Positions 62,447 to 64,000 of a stretch of DNA of 64,000 nucleotides are shown here, one piece after another. The notes under the pieces are model-generated. The model saw only the letters and a program-made list of their open reading frames with translations. It ran no database searches and was not told where the DNA came from. Both the position numbers and the translations under genes were made by a program. This stretch comes from an uncultured Pseudohongiella sp. (GTDB taxonomy: Bacteria > Pseudomonadota > Gammaproteobacteria > Pseudomonadales > Pseudohongiellaceae). Numbering within the stretch: the first letter of the stretch is position 1; each line of letters starts with the position of its first letter. The stretch lies in contig CACJAW010000004.1 of assembly GCA_902591495.1 (NCBI GenBank), positions 1-64,000 on the forward strand, given 5' to 3'.

Positions 62447-63139
62447 TTACCAAGATTTTAGCAGCTGGACCATAGCGGTACCTTCAACCGTCCTTATGTC
62501 ACGAACACTTGAAGCATAGGCTTCCCAACCATCTTGAGACTGGGGTTGATTTGTCAACAGTTCGCCAACAGAATTCGCCCAATTCACAACAATATGTGTA
62601 GTTGGGTTTTCCCCATCTGCGACACTTGAGCTCAAAAACGATTGTCCGACATCTGAGTTCTGATCGATAAAACTAGCCAGGGCCTGCGCATAGGTGCTGG
62701 GATCCGAGACAGACATGAAGTAATACATACCAGCCCAATTCGCGCTCGTAATGTTGTCAGCGCTACCACCAGCAAAAAGTATTTCTCCGATATTACTATT
62801 TACAAGGGTGCCAGCTTCATTCATTTCCTGTATAAACGCAGCCCAATCAGACGAAATAGCATTCCTTGCGAAGGCCTGATCTAATTCTTCTGCTGAGTTA
62901 TGCACCGTGACAATGTTATGCGTTGCTTCACTTTCCCCATTTGCAATGTATTGATAGAGCCTTACGTTTCCAGTAAACGCCTGTCCGGTTGGACTCGCCA
63001 TAAACTTATCCATAGCTGCTAAAACCCCTGCAGGATTAGTCACCGCTATATCATAACCTTGGAACATTGCCTGACCGAAACTAAGCTGTGAAAACATGAA
63101 TGATACAAGAACAGTAATACAGTTAATGATATTTCTCAT
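62447..63139 (-). CDS. Secreted protein with a duplicated domain
   Basis: A 230-residue protein with a signal peptide ending at SFGQ. The mature part consists of two similar halves of about 95 residues. Each starts with an aromatic strand (YDIAVTNPAGVLAAMDKFM; MYYFMSVSDPSTYAQALASFI) and continues with a GESEATHNIVTVHNSAEEL / GENPTTHIVVNWANSVGEL strand-helix. Each then closes with a WAAF/WEAY helix and a final strand. The pattern recalls dimeric alpha/beta-barrel (ferredoxin-like) monooxygenase-type domains joined in tandem. I do not recognise a named family. AAGGGGAAATTATTA precedes the ATG. Confidence 0.75.
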   Translation of the reverse strand: MRNIINCITVLVSFMFSQLSFGQAMFQGYDIAVTNPAGVLAAMDKFMASPTGQAFTGNVRLYQYIANGESEATHNIVTVHNSAEELDQAFARNAISSDWAAFIQEMNEAGTLVNSNIGEILFAGGSADNITSANWAGMYYFMSVSDPSTYAQALASFIDQNSDVGQSFLSSSVADGENPTTHIVVNWANSVGELLTNQPQSQDGWEAYASSVRDIRTVEGTAMVQLLKSW

Positions 63140-63319
63140 TAATAATTTCCCCTTTTCTATATTGATGAATTAAATGTCCTCACTAGAAGACTTCTTAAGT
63201 ATACAAAATTAGAAATTAACTAATAGTCCTATTTGCCCTAAAGGATTAGTTTTTAAAAGCCTTGGTAATTGATAGCAATGTTCATTATGATTCTTAAAAT
63301 AGTTAAACGAGCGAGAGGT

Positions 63320-64000
63320 ATGATTTTGATTAATTCCAAAAAGGTTATGCGTGTAAAACTTCGAGCTGACCGCTCATCAAAAATGCTTCTCTCTGCATTT
63401 TATATATGCCTTTCCAGCGTCATGTTAGTAATGAGCTCATTTGCTCAGAATTCGTCGCAGCCGCTTTTTGAATACAGTGCGATAAATCATCCGGTAATGG
63501 GCAAATCTGGGATGGTTGCGAGTCATAACGTCTTGTCCAGCGAAATCGCTGCGGAGATTATGGCAAATGGCGGAAATGCTATTGATGCTGGAGCAGCTCT
63601 TGGCTTTGCGCTTGCTGTTACCCTTCCCAGAGCCGGCAATATCGGAGGCGGGGGATTCATGCTTGTACACGTGGCAGATCTCAACAAAACAATCGCCATC
63701 GATTTTAGAGAAACTGCACCCGCCGCTGCCACTCAGGAGATGTTTTTCGACGCCGAAGGCAACGTAGTCGTTGATGAGACCTACCGCTTTTCCCACAAGT
63801 CATCTGCAATCCCAGGTTCAGTAGCCGGACTTGCACACATAGTCGAAAAATACGGAACTATGTCCCTTTCGGACGTTTTACAACCGGCAATTCGCTTGGC
63901 GCGCGACGGCATAAAAGTAACTTACGACCTTGCCTCGGACCTTGAACGAAGTCAGCGGCTAAAAAACAACCCCGCCAGCCTCAAGAAATTTTATAAGCCT
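63320..64000 (+). CDS. ggt: Gamma-glutamyltransferase, N-terminal part (runs off right edge)
   Basis: The first 227 codons of an exported gamma-glutamyltranspeptidase, which starts glutathione breakdown by hydrolysis or transfer of the glutamyl group. The ORF track omits it because no stop falls in the window; the minus-strand ORF at 63437 is its shadow. A signal peptide ends near SSFAQN. Family blocks: GNAIDAGAALGFALAVT, AGNIGGGGFMLVH, the substrate-binding Arg in AIDFRETAPAA and IPGSVAGLAHIVEKYG. The catalytic Thr that follows autocleavage lies outside the window. The start at ATG 63320 sits after AGAGGT; an ATG nine codons in is an alternative. Confidence 0.9.
   Translation, partial: MILINSKKVMRVKLRADRSSKMLLSAFYICLSSVMLVMSSFAQNSSQPLFEYSAINHPVMGKSGMVASHNVLSSEIAAEIMANGGNAIDAGAALGFALAVTLPRAGNIGGGGFMLVHVADLNKTIAIDFRETAPAAATQEMFFDAEGNVVVDETYRFSHKSSAIPGSVAGLAHIVEKYGTMSLSDVLQPAIRLARDGIKVTYDLASDLERSQRLKNNPASLKKFYKP

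Noticed and set aside
63437-63796. 119-residue minus-strand ORF
   Set aside because: It is opposite the gamma-glutamyltransferase gene, whose conserved blocks prove the plus-strand frame.

Overview
The window is a continuous piece of a gammaproteobacterial chromosome. By eye it is AT-rich (roughly 40% G+C, not computed), densely coded, and shows no rRNA, tRNA, insertion sequence, prophage or CRISPR array. Two gene orders point to a lineage near Pseudomonadales/Cellvibrionales: the run tig-clpP-clpX-lon-hupB-ppiD with a convergent fabI, and smc-zipA-ligA. The first is the Pseudomonas arrangement, and nearby metH, cysI-DUF934, nudC, dnaQ-rnhA-methyltransferase and mltD fit the same neighbourhood. 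The many housekeeping genes and small secreted proteins suggest a free-living, possibly marine, aerobic heterotroph; that is inference.

Layout. 1-4027 (+): 3' part of metH, then the sulfite reductase gene cysI overlapped by a DUF934 gene. 4024-10645 (-): acuI, sohB, nudC, an NhaD/ArsB-type permease, dnaQ, rnhA and a methyltransferase. 10853-14793 (+): mltD, a POT peptide transporter and fabI. 14808-23401 (-): the protein quality-control block ppiD, hupB, lon, clpX, clpP, tig. In this sequence lon is split by a frameshift. 23711-24848 (+): mobA, then a near-perfect sigma-54 promoter driving a structured leader and a 64-residue protein. 24864-27782: msrB (-), alaA (+), pdxB (-). 27792-33475 (-): exonuclease, tusA-like, yheU-like, ttcA, fadA, fadB. 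33616-39870: a secreted polysaccharide deacetylase, a Bax-like glucosaminidase, bolA, a YlqF-type GTPase and an M16C peptidase.

40225-44941 (+) is the most distinctive metabolic locus. Three genes encode a 2-oxoacid oxidoreductase (alpha with a gamma domain, and beta) plus an FAD/NAD(P)/iron-sulfur subunit. This looks like a self-contained 2-oxoacid:NAD(P)+ oxidoreductase of the KorABC type. 44970-53093 (-): a lytic transglycosylase lipoprotein, ligA, zipA with a very long acidic linker, and smc. 53363-58359: an exported catalase-peroxidase (-) divergent from a coupled pair, an exported trypsin-like protease and a PqaA-family protein (+). 58405-63139 (-): an NTF2-like protein, two secreted proteins of unknown role, an SRPBCC protein, a PD40 propeller protein and rmuC. 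The window ends inside a gamma-glutamyltransferase gene (+) that is missing from the ORF track because it has no stop in the window.

Most worth a second look: the lon frameshift, the sigma-54 unit at 24.5 kb, the KorABC-type operon, a possible small RNA before it, and the protease/PqaA pair.
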